This document shows, piece by piece, positions 14,015-23,382 of a stretch of DNA of 27,189 bases. Every line of letters begins with the position of its first letter. Within the stretch, counting starts at the first letter, position 1. The notes beneath the pieces were generated by a model. The model saw only the letters and a list, made by a program, of their open reading frames with translations. It did no database searches and was not told where the DNA came from. Source of the DNA: Archangium sp. (GTDB taxonomy: Bacteria > Myxococcota > Myxococcia > Myxococcales > Myxococcaceae); contig JAEUJR010000665.1 in the NCBI GenBank assembly GCA_016793585.1, forward strand, positions 1 through 27,189. The letters are read 5' to 3'. The position numbers and the translations under genes are program-made.

Positions 14015-17000
14015 ATGAAGCGTCTCGAACTCGTCGTCGTCCGGTCGTTCGCTGCGGTCGTCGTCGGTCTGCTCCCTGCGTGCGGCGGCACGATGATGGG
14101 GATGGACGGCGGCGCCGGTGGCGGCGAGCCCATGCTGGACGCGGCCGTGACGCCCTGCGCTCCCGGCACCGAGGGCTGCGAGTGCGCGTCGAACCGCTGT
14201 GGCCGCAACACGCGCGGTGAGCAGCTGCTCTGCCAGGGCAACGTCTGCGCGGCGATGATGTGCCCGCCCGGCGACCCGGGCTGTGTCTGCCGCGCTGGCT
14301 CCACCTGCAACGACGCGTCGAGCACCTGCACCAACGGCTTCTGCGTGGCGGCGAACTGCCTGCCTGGTGATCGCAACTGCGCCTGTCTCGCGGGCGGCTG
14401 CTCGAGCGGCTCGTTCTGTCTCGAGGGCAGCATCTGCGTCGACTCGAAGGGGCATGAAGGAGGGCAGTGCCTCGACAACGGCCGCTGCCTGCGGGGCAAC
14501 CGCTGTGACTCGTCGACCGGCCTCTGCGTCTTCTGCACGCCGGGCAGCGCGGGCTGCGCGTGCAATGCCAACGACGCCTGCAGCGCGGGGCTCCTCTGCA
14601 ACGCGGGCCTCTGCCTTGCGTCGTCACAGCTGCCGCCGGCGAACCCGAAGTGTTTCACCCCGTGCTCCGCAGACGTGGTGACCGACGGAGGCCGGCTCGT
14701 CTGCGGCCCCGATCGCCTCATCGCGGGCTGCCTCGACGGCCTGTCGTGCAACCGCGGCACCTGCGGCGCGCAGGGCGGCATGCCCATGACGTGCGCTGCC
14801 GACAGCGACTGCCCCGGTCACCAGGTCTGCCTCACGGGCGCCTGCTTCTCGAACTGCGACACCAACGCCGACTGCAGCTCGGGGCTCGCCTGCTTCCGCC
14901 ACGCCTGCCGCGCGCCCTGCCTCGTCGGCCGGCAGGGCTGTGCGCAGGGCCTGGCCTGCACCTCGGACGACGGTCAGCAGGGCTTCTGCACCCCGCTCGC
15001 GCGCGCGTCGCAGAGCAGCCAGCTCGCCGAGGTGCCGGGCGGCATGGCCATCTCGCTGGCCACCGTCGAGCTCTCGAACGTTCAGCCCGTCGCCTCGTTC
15101 ACCATCGAGTCCACCAGCCTCGTCTCGGAGCCCGTCACCATTCGCAAGCTGTGGCATTCGGCGACGAACGCCGCCGGCGTGACGAGCCGGGTCGATGCGC
15201 CGCTGGTGACCGACGGCGGCTCTGCATATCGCGCCTGTGACCCGCTCACGAACGAGTGCGCGCTGCCCTGGCTCAGTCTCTCGGCGCCCACCGTCGCCGC
15301 CACCACCAACGAGACCATCACCTTCACGCTCGGCGCGCAGTGCGCTCCCCGTGGGAGCGACGGCGGCGTGGCGCCGTGCCCGACCGTCACCGTCTCGGCG
15401 GGCACCTCGAGCTTCGTGAAGTGGGAGGGCGCCCTCGAGGTTCGCGCGGGTGAGCGCCACAGCATCGTCTTCGTCAGCTACGTGCAGCGCCCCGAGGGCC
15501 AGTGGACGGGCTCGATGTTCTATTTCGGCACCTTCAGCGACACGAACCTCGACTCGTGGATCAGGGCCACCGACAAGAGCCAGGCCTCGGCCTCGAGCAC
15601 CGTCGACAACGCGCTCATTCAGCGGTGGTCGGCGCTGCGGCTCAACGGCCTCGACGGCTGGCAGGAGTTCCTCGCGGTGCTCACGGCCACCAAGGAGGAG
15701 TCGTGGAAGTGGGAGAACACGCGGCAGAAGTGCGCGTCGGTGGCGCTCGTGCCACCCGGTGGCGCCTGTTACCCGTACTCGAGGCCGCCTGGCGTGTTCG
15801 CGTACACCCCGAACGCCGTCGCCAACCCCATCCCCGCGGGGGTGAGCGAGCTGCCAATCGCGATGAACCTGAAGGTCAACGCGACCGACCCGACGACCTT
15901 CGAAGGCCGAGTCGTCTCGGCGCAGGCGCTGCACTACCCCGGCAACCCGGCCGTGAAGCTGCAACTGCAGAACGACCCCTCGCGCGCGACGTCGTGCTCG
16001 ATGATGGGGCGTGACGGCGGGGCCGGCGGCGACTGCCTGCTCTTCTTCAAGGATCTGAACCTCGTGTCGGGCGGCGCAAATCAGCTCACCAGCACCATCG
16101 GCGGCCGCTACCTCTCGACCGATGGAACGTGCCGCACGGGCTTCACGCGCGTCGAGGTGCCGTGGCTGGTGCCCGGCTTCGCCGACGGCGTGCGTGACGG
16201 CGGCGTGCGCGTCGAGTGCCGTGACAACGAGCTGCCGCTGCAGGCCGCCATGGTGCCCGGCGCCGCCCAACTCAACGAGAGCCTCGCAGGTGGAAACCCC
16301 GTACCCGACGGGTTGCCGCGGCGTCGAACGCTGCGCTTCCTCGATGGCGCGCTCGTCAACCAGACCGAGATCTTCGCCATCTTCGAAGAGAGCTACGACA
16401 GCTTCATTCCCACCGACGGCGGCACCGCGCGCTCGTCGGCCTACGGCTACATGCGCCTGCGGCGAAACCCGGCGCAGCTCACCGCGAACGACTACGTCGC
16501 GGTGCCAGAGGCCACCACCAGCCGCCCGCCGCCGCCCCGCCTCGGCGCGCAGTGCGACGCCCAGCTGATGAGTGACATGGGGCTCACCGCGTCGTCGTCG
16601 GCCAGCACGCGGCTCCAGGCCTTCCTGGGAACGAACCGCTCCAACTACGAGGCCGTCGCCGGCAACGTCGGCGTGCACTACTTCTGCGAAGACACCGGGC
16701 TCTTCAATGGCGGGCCGCTCGACAACGGCACCGCCACCGCGACCAGGGTGGCCTGCCCGCCGGGCAGCAATGTGACCTACTTCAACGTCTGCAGCTCGTC
16801 GTCGCCCGCCAGCTGCACCCGCACCGCCGCCACCATCGCCACCGAGAGCTGCCAGACCCAGTACTCGACCGACCCGGCGAACATTCGCTGCACCGACAAC
16901 TCCGAGTGCCGCTCGGGTCGCTGTGGCGCTGCGGGCCTGTGTGTGCGCGCCTCGTGCGGAGACACGCTGCGGCAGTGGAAGTCGAACGGCGCGGTCGTGG

Positions 17001-19786
17001 CCGAGGGCGGGGCCGACGATCAGCCGCTGCTCTACTCGTGCACCAGCGGCCAGCCCCTGTGCGACGGCAACCGGCTCGATCTGCGCGCCGACAAGGACTT
17101 CTACCGGAAGCTGACCTCGCAGCGCACGTTCACGCCGCTGCCCGTGCTCATCGACAACGCGTTCCGGTACAAGGTGCGGTTCCGCAGCTCGGCGTCGGGG
17201 TCGACGGTGGGCTTCGCGCCCGCGCCGTGCCGACGCGGCTCGAACGCGGTGCCCTATTGCTACGACGCGGCCCAGATCGACGAGGCTCGAAAGCGCATCG
17301 ACTGCCTGGTGAACCTCGCCAGCGACTCCACCGCGTACGCGACGCTCTCGGCGCTCGAGAAGAGCACGCTGACGACCACCCTGCAGGAGAACTTCTCGCA
17401 GGCCGCCACCCGCGACGGCTTCGAGCGCCTCAACGCCGAGCTGTTGATCATGCTGGGCGACGACGCGCTCACCTCGGCGTACGCCTCGCGCTTCGATCTC
17501 GCGGCGGCCGGCGGGGCCAGCTTCAGGGGCTCGGCCTTCGAGCCCACGGGCATCGATCTCTCGGGCGTGGCCGGCGCCGAGATGTTCAACCTCTACCAGT
17601 CGGTGCAGTACTACCAGCTCGCGCTCGACCGCCTCTACCAGTTCGGGCCCGACATGCGCGCCAACGGCACGTTCATCACGGCGCAGACCGTCACCAACTG
17701 GCTCGAGCGCCTCGTGCGGGCAGCGTCGCAGAAGTCACGCGCCTGGGGCGAGATCGCGCGGCGGTATCAGGGCTTCAACCGGCCCGATCTCTCACGCCGC
17801 GTGCTCGAGCGCGCCTACGTCACGGCGTACCTCGAGAGCGCGCTGTTGAGCCGCCTCATGCTCGACATCACCAGGCAGGCGGCGTTGAGCTCGTTGCCGC
17901 AGCTGCGGGTGACGCTCGAGCGCGCCCAGCGCAACTACCGGCTCGCGCTGTTCGACATGCGTGACGTGTATTCGCAGATCAGCAGCAGCGCGACGATCTT
18001 CGGCTACCCGCCCGACTACATTCCGTTCCCCGCCGTCGACACCGGCTCGACGACGGCCTTCTCGGCCTACGACGTGTTGTCGACGCAGGCGAAGCAGCGC
18101 CTCGACCTCGCCAGAACGCGGGAGCAGATCGCGCTCACCTTCGGCAAGCAGGGCAGGGTCGAGGCCGCCCAGTTCCAGTCCGAGCTGACGACCATTCGCA
18201 ACACCTACGAGAACCAGCTGTCTGATCTCTGCGGCACCTTCGTGGCGGCCGACGGCCGCGCCTACCCCGCGACGCGCAAGTACGCCGGGCTGTCGGAGCA
18301 GACGACGCTGCTCGGCGACCCGTGCGGCTACATGGGCAACGGCGCCATTCGCGGCGCGCTGCTGCAGCTCGAAGACGCCAAGCTCAAGTTCCAGAGCACC
18401 ACCGTCGAGTTCAGCAACACCATGAAGGAGATCGAGATCGAGCGGCGCCGCGCGTCGAGGCAGTGCCAGCTCGGCACCGACCTCGCCAACTTCCAGTACC
18501 GCACGGCCACCTCGGTCGCCGACATGCAGCAGAACATCGAGATCGAGCGCGCGGGCATGGCCGCCGTGTCGAGCCTGGTCAACGCCTTCACCCAGAGCGT
18601 CGCGTTGCTCGCCGGCGCGAGCGCCGAGACGGCCGCGTTCGCGGGCGGGGCGGCGGTCGCCACCCAGCTCAGCTTGAGCGGCGTGGCGCTGGCGCAGTTC
18701 GGCGTCGACGTCGACATCGCTGCCCAGCAACGCAGGATCGCCGAGATCCAGGCGGGCTCGTTCTCGGTGGTCGCCGCCAACCAGTGCGCCTCGGTGCAGG
18801 CCGACTCCGGCGCCACCATCGAGAAGCTGTACAACGGCCTGCTCAAGACGCGGCTCGAGGCCCTGCGCGCCATGGGCGACATCGCCCAGGCGGGCGGCGA
18901 GGTTCAGAAGCTGCGCAACAACGCCCAGCGCCTGCAGGTGCAACAGGAGGAGGCCGAGCAGCTCGCCATCGACGTCGCCGCCGCGCAGAACGACCCAAAC
19001 GTTCGCATCTACCAGAACGACGCCATCATCAACGCCGACGTCTCGTTCGACGCCGCCATCGCGGCCGCGTTCAGGCTCACGCGCGTGTACGAGTACTACA
19101 CGAGCCAGAGCTACGCGAAGAAGGAGCAGCTCTTCGTCATTCGAATGGTCACCGCGGGTCAGTACAACCTCGAGAACTACCTGCTCGAGCTCGACAACGC
19201 CTTCAACGACTTCGAGGAGCAGTACGGCAACCCCGACGTGCGCGTGTTGTCGCTCTCGCTCATGGAGGACATCTTCAAGGTGCCGCTGATGAGCGACACG
19301 GGCGCGGCGAACGGCGGCAACACGCGCCAGGAGCGCTTCGTTCAGCGCCTGTCGGACGTCTCGCTGCGTGACGCCAACGGGTACATCGTCATTCCGTTCT
19401 CGACCGATCTCGGCGATCTCTCGCCGCTCACGCGCAACCACAAGGTTCGGCACGTCGAGATCGACCTGCAGGGCGCCTCGGCCGACCCGGTCACCCGCGT
19501 GTACCTGCGCATGCGTGGAACGGGCTCGGTGCGAAAGGTCGACGACGAGGTCTCGTACTACCTCTTCGACAGCCGCCTCGGCGTGGTGAACGCGTCGATC
19601 AACGGCGTGAAGACGTTCGACGCCGACCTGTACCGCAACTACCGCTTCCGCGACCGCCCGCTCGTCAACACGCGCTGGGAGCTCGTGCTCAACACCCGCG
19701 ACGAGCCGGCGAACCGCGACATCCAACTCAAGGCGCTCACCGACGTGCGCATCTTGTTCTACTACTCCGACTTCACCTCGTTCTGA
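14015..19786 (+). CDS. Giant Cys-rich lipoprotein with TcA-like C-terminal half
   Basis: 1923 residues from the ATG at 14015, which has a GGGGAG site eight bases upstream; an ATG at 13985 lacks one. The signal peptide ends in LLPAC, a lipobox. Residues 20-330 are repeated Cys-rich modules (CxCx5CxxGLxC and similar), followed by about 600 residues of mostly beta sequence and a second small Cys cluster near 960-985. From about 1070 the protein is helical. Long coiled coils flank a hydrophobic Ala/Gly-rich hairpin (about 1515-1562), and the last 160 residues are beta, with HKVRHVEIDLQG near 1809 and NTRWELVL and LTDVRILFYYSDF close to the end. This order resembles the helical shell, translocation channel and TcB-binding domain of Tc toxin subunit A. 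The link is by eye and remote. The next gene starts 12 nt later. Confidence 0.85.
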   Translation: MKRLELVVVRSFAAVVVGLLPACGGTMMGMDGGAGGGEPMLDAAVTPCAPGTEGCECASNRCGRNTRGEQLLCQGNVCAAMMCPPGDPGCVCRAGSTCNDASSTCTNGFCVAANCLPGDRNCACLAGGCSSGSFCLEGSICVDSKGHEGGQCLDNGRCLRGNRCDSSTGLCVFCTPGSAGCACNANDACSAGLLCNAGLCLASSQLPPANPKCFTPCSADVVTDGGRLVCGPDRLIAGCLDGLSCNRGTCGAQGGMPMTCAADSDCPGHQVCLTGACFSNCDTNADCSSGLACFRHACRAPCLVGRQGCAQGLACTSDDGQQGFCTPLARASQSSQLAEVPGGMAISLATVELSNVQPVASFTIESTSLVSEPVTIRKLWHSATNAAGVTSRVDAPLVTDGGSAYRACDPLTNECALPWLSLSAPTVAATTNETITFTLGAQCAPRGSDGGVAPCPTVTVSAGTSSFVKWEGALEVRAGERHSIVFVSYVQRPEGQWTGSMFYFGTFSDTNLDSWIRATDKSQASASSTVDNALIQRWSALRLNGLDGWQEFLAVLTATKEESWKWENTRQKCASVALVPPGGACYPYSRPPGVFAYTPNAVANPIPAGVSELPIAMNLKVNATDPTTFEGRVVSAQALHYPGNPAVKLQLQNDPSRATSCSMMGRDGGAGGDCLLFFKDLNLVSGGANQLTSTIGGRYLSTDGTCRTGFTRVEVPWLVPGFADGVRDGGVRVECRDNELPLQAAMVPGAAQLNESLAGGNPVPDGLPRRRTLRFLDGALVNQTEIFAIFEESYDSFIPTDGGTARSSAYGYMRLRRNPAQLTANDYVAVPEATTSRPPPPRLGAQCDAQLMSDMGLTASSSASTRLQAFLGTNRSNYEAVAGNVGVHYFCEDTGLFNGGPLDNGTATATRVACPPGSNVTYFNVCSSSSPASCTRTAATIATESCQTQYSTDPANIRCTDNSECRSGRCGAAGLCVRASCGDTLRQWKSNGAVVAEGGADDQPLLYSCTSGQPLCDGNRLDLRADKDFYRKLTSQRTFTPLPVLIDNAFRYKVRFRSSASGSTVGFAPAPCRRGSNAVPYCYDAAQIDEARKRIDCLVNLASDSTAYATLSALEKSTLTTTLQENFSQAATRDGFERLNAELLIMLGDDALTSAYASRFDLAAAGGASFRGSAFEPTGIDLSGVAGAEMFNLYQSVQYYQLALDRLYQFGPDMRANGTFITAQTVTNWLERLVRAASQKSRAWGEIARRYQGFNRPDLSRRVLERAYVTAYLESALLSRLMLDITRQAALSSLPQLRVTLERAQRNYRLALFDMRDVYSQISSSATIFGYPPDYIPFPAVDTGSTTAFSAYDVLSTQAKQRLDLARTREQIALTFGKQGRVEAAQFQSELTTIRNTYENQLSDLCGTFVAADGRAYPATRKYAGLSEQTTLLGDPCGYMGNGAIRGALLQLEDAKLKFQSTTVEFSNTMKEIEIERRRASRQCQLGTDLANFQYRTATSVADMQQNIEIERAGMAAVSSLVNAFTQSVALLAGASAETAAFAGGAAVATQLSLSGVALAQFGVDVDIAAQQRRIAEIQAGSFSVVAANQCASVQADSGATIEKLYNGLLKTRLEALRAMGDIAQAGGEVQKLRNNAQRLQVQQEEAEQLAIDVAAAQNDPNVRIYQNDAIINADVSFDAAIAAAFRLTRVYEYYTSQSYAKKEQLFVIRMVTAGQYNLENYLLELDNAFNDFEEQYGNPDVRVLSLSLMEDIFKVPLMSDTGAANGGNTRQERFVQRLSDVSLRDANGYIVIPFSTDLGDLSPLTRNHKVRHVEIDLQGASADPVTRVYLRMRGTGSVRKVDDEVSYYLFDSRLGVVNASINGVKTFDADLYRNYRFRDRPLVNTRWELVLNTRDEPANRDIQLKALTDVRILFYYSDFTSF

Positions 19787-19798
19787 GGAGCCCCGCCC

Positions 19799-22390
19799 GT
19801 GACCTCCCGCCAATTCGCCCTCACGAGGGTGTCGCTCCTCGTTGGCCTGACCGCCCTGGTGCTGGCCTGCCCGAAGCCCGTCGAGCCCGGCCCCGATGGC
19901 GGCATGACGGAGCTCGATGGTGGCGGCACCTGCACGGGCCTCGTCGGCTGCGCCTGTGACACCAACGGCGTCTGCCAGTCTGGAGAGTGTCTGGGGAACG
20001 TCTGCGTCGACTGCCGACGTGGCGAAGCGGCGTGTGTCTGCCGCTCGAACGGCACCTGCAACCCCGGGCTGCGTTGCGCGAACGATCGATGCGAGACGTG
20101 CCCCGCGCAGGCGCAGGGCTGTGCGTGTGGCGCCGGCGACTCCTGCAACGCGGGCCTCACCTGCACCGGCGGCACCTGCACCCCCTCGACGTGTACGGCC
20201 GGCACCGTGCCGTGCCCCTGCCGCGCGACCGACCCGAAGTGTGACGGCACCGCGTACTGCGACGGCATGAACGTCTGCCAGACCTGCATGCCCGACGTCG
20301 CGGGCTGCGCGTGTGGCGCTGGCAATGCGTGTGGCGCCGGCCTCACCTGCGACACCACGTCGATGCGTTGCCGTGCGCCCGTCACCTGCGCGGCGCTCGT
20401 GATGAACGGCGCCTGCAAGGTGAACCAGCTCTGCACGCAGGCGAGCGGGGCCGACGCCGTCTGTGTGCCCGAGCGCTGCGAGCCCGAGTTCAAGTGGGAC
20501 CCGCGAACCAGCACGTGCGTCAGGTGCGACACGCCCGGCTGCGCCAACGAGCCCTCGTGCACCGGCGGCCTCGACGGCGGCCTGGCCTCGCGCTGCGCCC
20601 AGGACTTCCGCCAGTGCCAGTCGGTGGGGACGCCGCCCATCGCCTTCTGTGGCGATTGCCTGACCGGCTATTCGCTCAACCCCAACAACCAGCGCTGCGA
20701 GCCGCTGGCCCAGTGCGGCACCGGCCAATGTCTGGCGACGGAGTACTGCGACCCCACCGGAGGCCCGCACTGCGTGGTGTCACCGTGCCCTGCGGGCGAG
20801 GCGCAGAACGCCTCGGGGTCGTGTGAGTCGTGCAACATCACCTGCAACCTTGCCGGCCAGACGGGGCAGGTGTGGCCCTTCAAGGCGGCGAGCCTGTCGG
20901 GCTGCATCTGCGCCACGCTTCAGGGCTGGTTCATCGCCAACGGCCTGCCCAAGCAGTGCGACGAAGACGGCGACGGCTGGGTGAAGGAAGACGCCGACAG
21001 CTCGCTCGACCCCCAGCTTCGCGCCAACGCGCGCTGCTCGATTCGCAAGGCCGACACCGTCGAGCTGCGAGACGAGCTGGGCACCGGCTTCGCGCTCCGC
21101 TCCTGCGACGCCGAGGGCCTGGTGCCGGCGGCGAGCAACCCGAGCTGCGCGCCGCTGCTGCTGAGGCTGCTCGAGACCGAGCGCAACGACACCCCTGGCC
21201 AGCCGAACCCGAGCAGGCGCGCGCCTTCGTACGGCTTCGCCGACGCCGGCCTTCCCGGGGCGGGGCGGTTGCTCGAAGCCTCCGAGCTCAACTCCATCAC
21301 CAAGGCCTGTGTCGGCCTCGCCGCCGACTACAACGACAACAAGCTCGACGACATCGCAGAGGCGCCCGTCGCGCTGCCGACGGTGATGCCGCCGCGCAGC
21401 CCCGATCGCGATCGCCTCGAGGAGTTCTCCTACTTCGTCGAGCTGCACACCTCGTCGTTCCAGGCGAACCCCGACGGTGGCGCTGGCCGGCTGATCATTC
21501 GGGAGCTGCCTCGCTGTACGACGGGCCTGCCGGGCGGGTTCCCGCTCCAGTACCTCTACAACGACGGCGGCTCGCTGCCGATCGGCGGCACGGCCCAGTA
21601 CGACTCGCGGGTGCCCGACACGTACTGGCGCAACTGCACGCGCCAGCGCGACCCGGCGTACAGCCTCGGGCAGGTCGGCTTCGATCTCGCGCGGTGGAAC
21701 TGCCCGGCCGATGGTGGCCCCTGCTTCGTTCCGCCTCCACAGCGCACGCAGAGCGCGCCGCTCAACCCGGCGAACGAGCTCTTCCGCCAGTTCGGCGTCT
21801 GCGAGGTGCTGCCGTCTCCTCCGGCCGATGGGCGGTGGCGCGGCATGAACCACCACAGCCAGTTCAAGTGCGTGAACCCGACGGGGGCGGCGCTCGTGAA
21901 CCCCTACGACGTGGCCGAGAGCCGTTTTCTGCCCTCGGGCGATCTCGTGATGAACGCCTGCGCCGCGGCGCCGCTGGGCGATGGCGGTACGTCGTCGTCA
22001 CCATTCATTCAGTGCGTGGCGCGGGCGGGCGTGCCCCAGCGCGTGGGCTTCGCCGCGGTGAAGTACCGGCCGTACGGCCCTCCTTCGAGCGGGTACGATC
22101 TGCTGACGCCCAACTACCGCGGCGGCTGCGTCAACGAGGAGATCGAGACCGCCGTGCTGCCCCCCATGCTGTCGACGTACGGCACCTGGCTGTGCCCGTG
22201 GCCCGAGTACGACAACGTGTTCCAGAGCGACGGTGGCATGAAGGCGCGCTCCGATCGCGCGTACGGCCGCTACAGCTGCTTCGGCGATCTGCCGAACTTC
22301 CTCTGGGCCCCCGAAGACGGCGGCTTCGAGCGCGCCACGCTTCGCCTCGCTGATGACGCCGGCAGTCCCTTCTTCGGCGTACTTCGCTGA
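19799..22390 (+). CDS. Cys-rich lipoprotein of unknown function (863 aa)
   Basis: It starts with GTG. GGAG, overlapping the stop of the preceding gene, lies eight bases upstream, so the two are coupled. The signal peptide ends in LVLACPKP, a good lipobox. Residues 24-250 hold at least four Cys modules of the CxCx5CxxGLxC type, the same as in the two preceding lipoproteins, and more Cys pairs continue to about 370. An acidic DEDGDGWVKED stretch near 387 looks like a calcium-binding loop. The remaining 450 residues contain no family I recognise and many Asp-Gly-Gly turns. It is probably anchored in the outer membrane and may partner the RHS and TcA-like proteins, but only co-location supports that. 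Confidence 0.85.
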   Translation: MTSRQFALTRVSLLVGLTALVLACPKPVEPGPDGGMTELDGGGTCTGLVGCACDTNGVCQSGECLGNVCVDCRRGEAACVCRSNGTCNPGLRCANDRCETCPAQAQGCACGAGDSCNAGLTCTGGTCTPSTCTAGTVPCPCRATDPKCDGTAYCDGMNVCQTCMPDVAGCACGAGNACGAGLTCDTTSMRCRAPVTCAALVMNGACKVNQLCTQASGADAVCVPERCEPEFKWDPRTSTCVRCDTPGCANEPSCTGGLDGGLASRCAQDFRQCQSVGTPPIAFCGDCLTGYSLNPNNQRCEPLAQCGTGQCLATEYCDPTGGPHCVVSPCPAGEAQNASGSCESCNITCNLAGQTGQVWPFKAASLSGCICATLQGWFIANGLPKQCDEDGDGWVKEDADSSLDPQLRANARCSIRKADTVELRDELGTGFALRSCDAEGLVPAASNPSCAPLLLRLLETERNDTPGQPNPSRRAPSYGFADAGLPGAGRLLEASELNSITKACVGLAADYNDNKLDDIAEAPVALPTVMPPRSPDRDRLEEFSYFVELHTSSFQANPDGGAGRLIIRELPRCTTGLPGGFPLQYLYNDGGSLPIGGTAQYDSRVPDTYWRNCTRQRDPAYSLGQVGFDLARWNCPADGGPCFVPPPQRTQSAPLNPANELFRQFGVCEVLPSPPADGRWRGMNHHSQFKCVNPTGAALVNPYDVAESRFLPSGDLVMNACAAAPLGDGGTSSSPFIQCVARAGVPQRVGFAAVKYRPYGPPSSGYDLLTPNYRGGCVNEEIETAVLPPMLSTYGTWLCPWPEYDNVFQSDGGMKARSDRAYGRYSCFGDLPNFLWAPEDGGFERATLRLADDAGSPFFGVLR

Positions 22391-22425
22391 ACCTTCACTT
22401 CCTGACGAACGAGAGGAACACACCC

Positions 22426-23061
22426 ATGAAGATCGACCTCGAGCAGCAGATGGCCGCGATGCAGCAACGACTGAACGAGCTGGAGCGCTCCGCACGGCAG
22501 ACCAGAACGCGTCGAACGATCTGGGCGGTGCTCTTCGTGCTCGCGGCGGGTACGGCGATGGGCGCGGCGACGTGGCCTGCGAACTTCCAGGCCGGCGCGC
22601 CGGCGAAGGCCGCAGACCTCAACGACTACTTCAACGATCTCAACACGCGGCTGAGCGCGACGAGCCCGAACGTCGTGCCGGCTGGGGCGGTCGTCTTCTT
22701 CGCGCTGCCTTCCTGCCCCACCGGGTGGACGGCCTACAACAACGCTCGCGGCCGGGTGGTGGTGGGCGCCTCCGACGGTGGCATCGGCACGACGGTGGGC
22801 ACCGCCATTCCCAGCGGCGCTCAGCCGACGCACGCCCATCGCTGGGCGCGGTTCTCGAGCAACGCCAACTGGTGGAGCTTCAACGACGGCGGCACCGAGT
22901 TTCAGGTGATCAACTGGACCAACGGGCTCAACGAAGGCACCGGCACCGGCTACTTTCCGTTCGGCCCAGACTCCGCTCCCAGCACCGACACCGTCTACTT
23001 CACCTCGAGCGATCCGTCGGGTCTCGCCTATGTGCAGCTGCTGGCCTGCGTGAAGAGCTGA
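22426..23061 (+). CDS. Membrane-anchored protein with phage-tail-collar-like domain
   Basis: A 211-residue protein with a good ribosome site (gagagga, eight bases before ATG). Residues 1-30 form a charged coiled coil predicted to stay in the cytoplasm. Residues 32-52 are a single membrane helix, and the rest should be periplasmic or external. The segment from about 85 (VPAGAVVFFALPSCPTGW) through GRVVVGAS and THAHRW matches the pattern of tail-collar/tail-fibre domains, where a Gly-rich loop and a His pair follow CPTGW. Such domains usually trimerise and bind surfaces or metal. It is the last gene of the RHS cluster, 35 nt after the Cys-rich lipoprotein, and converges on the minus-strand gene ending at 23068 with 6 nt between stops. 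Confidence 0.82.
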   Translation: MKIDLEQQMAAMQQRLNELERSARQTRTRRTIWAVLFVLAAGTAMGAATWPANFQAGAPAKAADLNDYFNDLNTRLSATSPNVVPAGAVVFFALPSCPTGWTAYNNARGRVVVGASDGGIGTTVGTAIPSGAQPTHAHRWARFSSNANWWSFNDGGTEFQVINWTNGLNEGTGTGYFPFGPDSAPSTDTVYFTSSDPSGLAYVQLLACVKS

Positions 23062-23067
23062 GCGGCG

Positions 23068-23382
23068 TCACTCGCGAAGGGGCGGCGGCAGCGGGAAGAA
23101 CTGATCGAGATCGGTGTGCTTGCGCAGGCCCATCGCCTCGCGCTGCACCTCGAGGTACCAGCGCTGCTCGACCGCCCGTCTCCGGTTCGTCTCGTACTCC
23201 TCGAGCAGCCCCCGGCGCTTCGGCCCGGGCGGGCACGTCTCGAGCGCGGCCTTCAGCGTCGCGCACTCGGCGATGGCCTCTTCGATGAGGCGGCCAGTGC
23301 GCCCGAGGCCCGAGGCGCGTTCACGGTTGAGCTCGGACGTCATCGCCGAGTCCATCTGAATGGCGTGTTGGAGCGCTTTCAT
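23068..23382 (-). CDS. Small helical protein of unknown function
   Basis: A 104-residue protein from the ATG at 23382, which overlaps the TGA stop of the oxygenase gene as ATGA, so translation is coupled. The open frame continues upstream, but that part is an Arg/Ala-rich shadow of the oxygenase gene. The protein is charged and predicted to be almost entirely helical, with the C-terminal end PLPPPLRE. It has no signal peptide or membrane segment. I do not recognise a family. The coupling suggests that it works with, or is modified by, the oxygenase. Confidence 0.7.
   Translation of the reverse strand: MKALQHAIQMDSAMTSELNRERASGLGRTGRLIEEAIAECATLKAALETCPPGPKRRGLLEEYETNRRRAVEQRWYLEVQREAMGLRKHTDLDQFFPLPPPLRE

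Noticed and set aside
14624..16678. 684-codon minus-strand open frame
   Set aside because: Antisense to the 1923-aa lipoprotein, with the biased composition typical of shadows in high-GC DNA.
17792..20770. 992-codon minus-strand open frame across the two large lipoprotein genes
   Set aside because: Low-complexity Ala/Arg/Val composition, spans two genuine genes and their junction, no motif; an antisense shadow.
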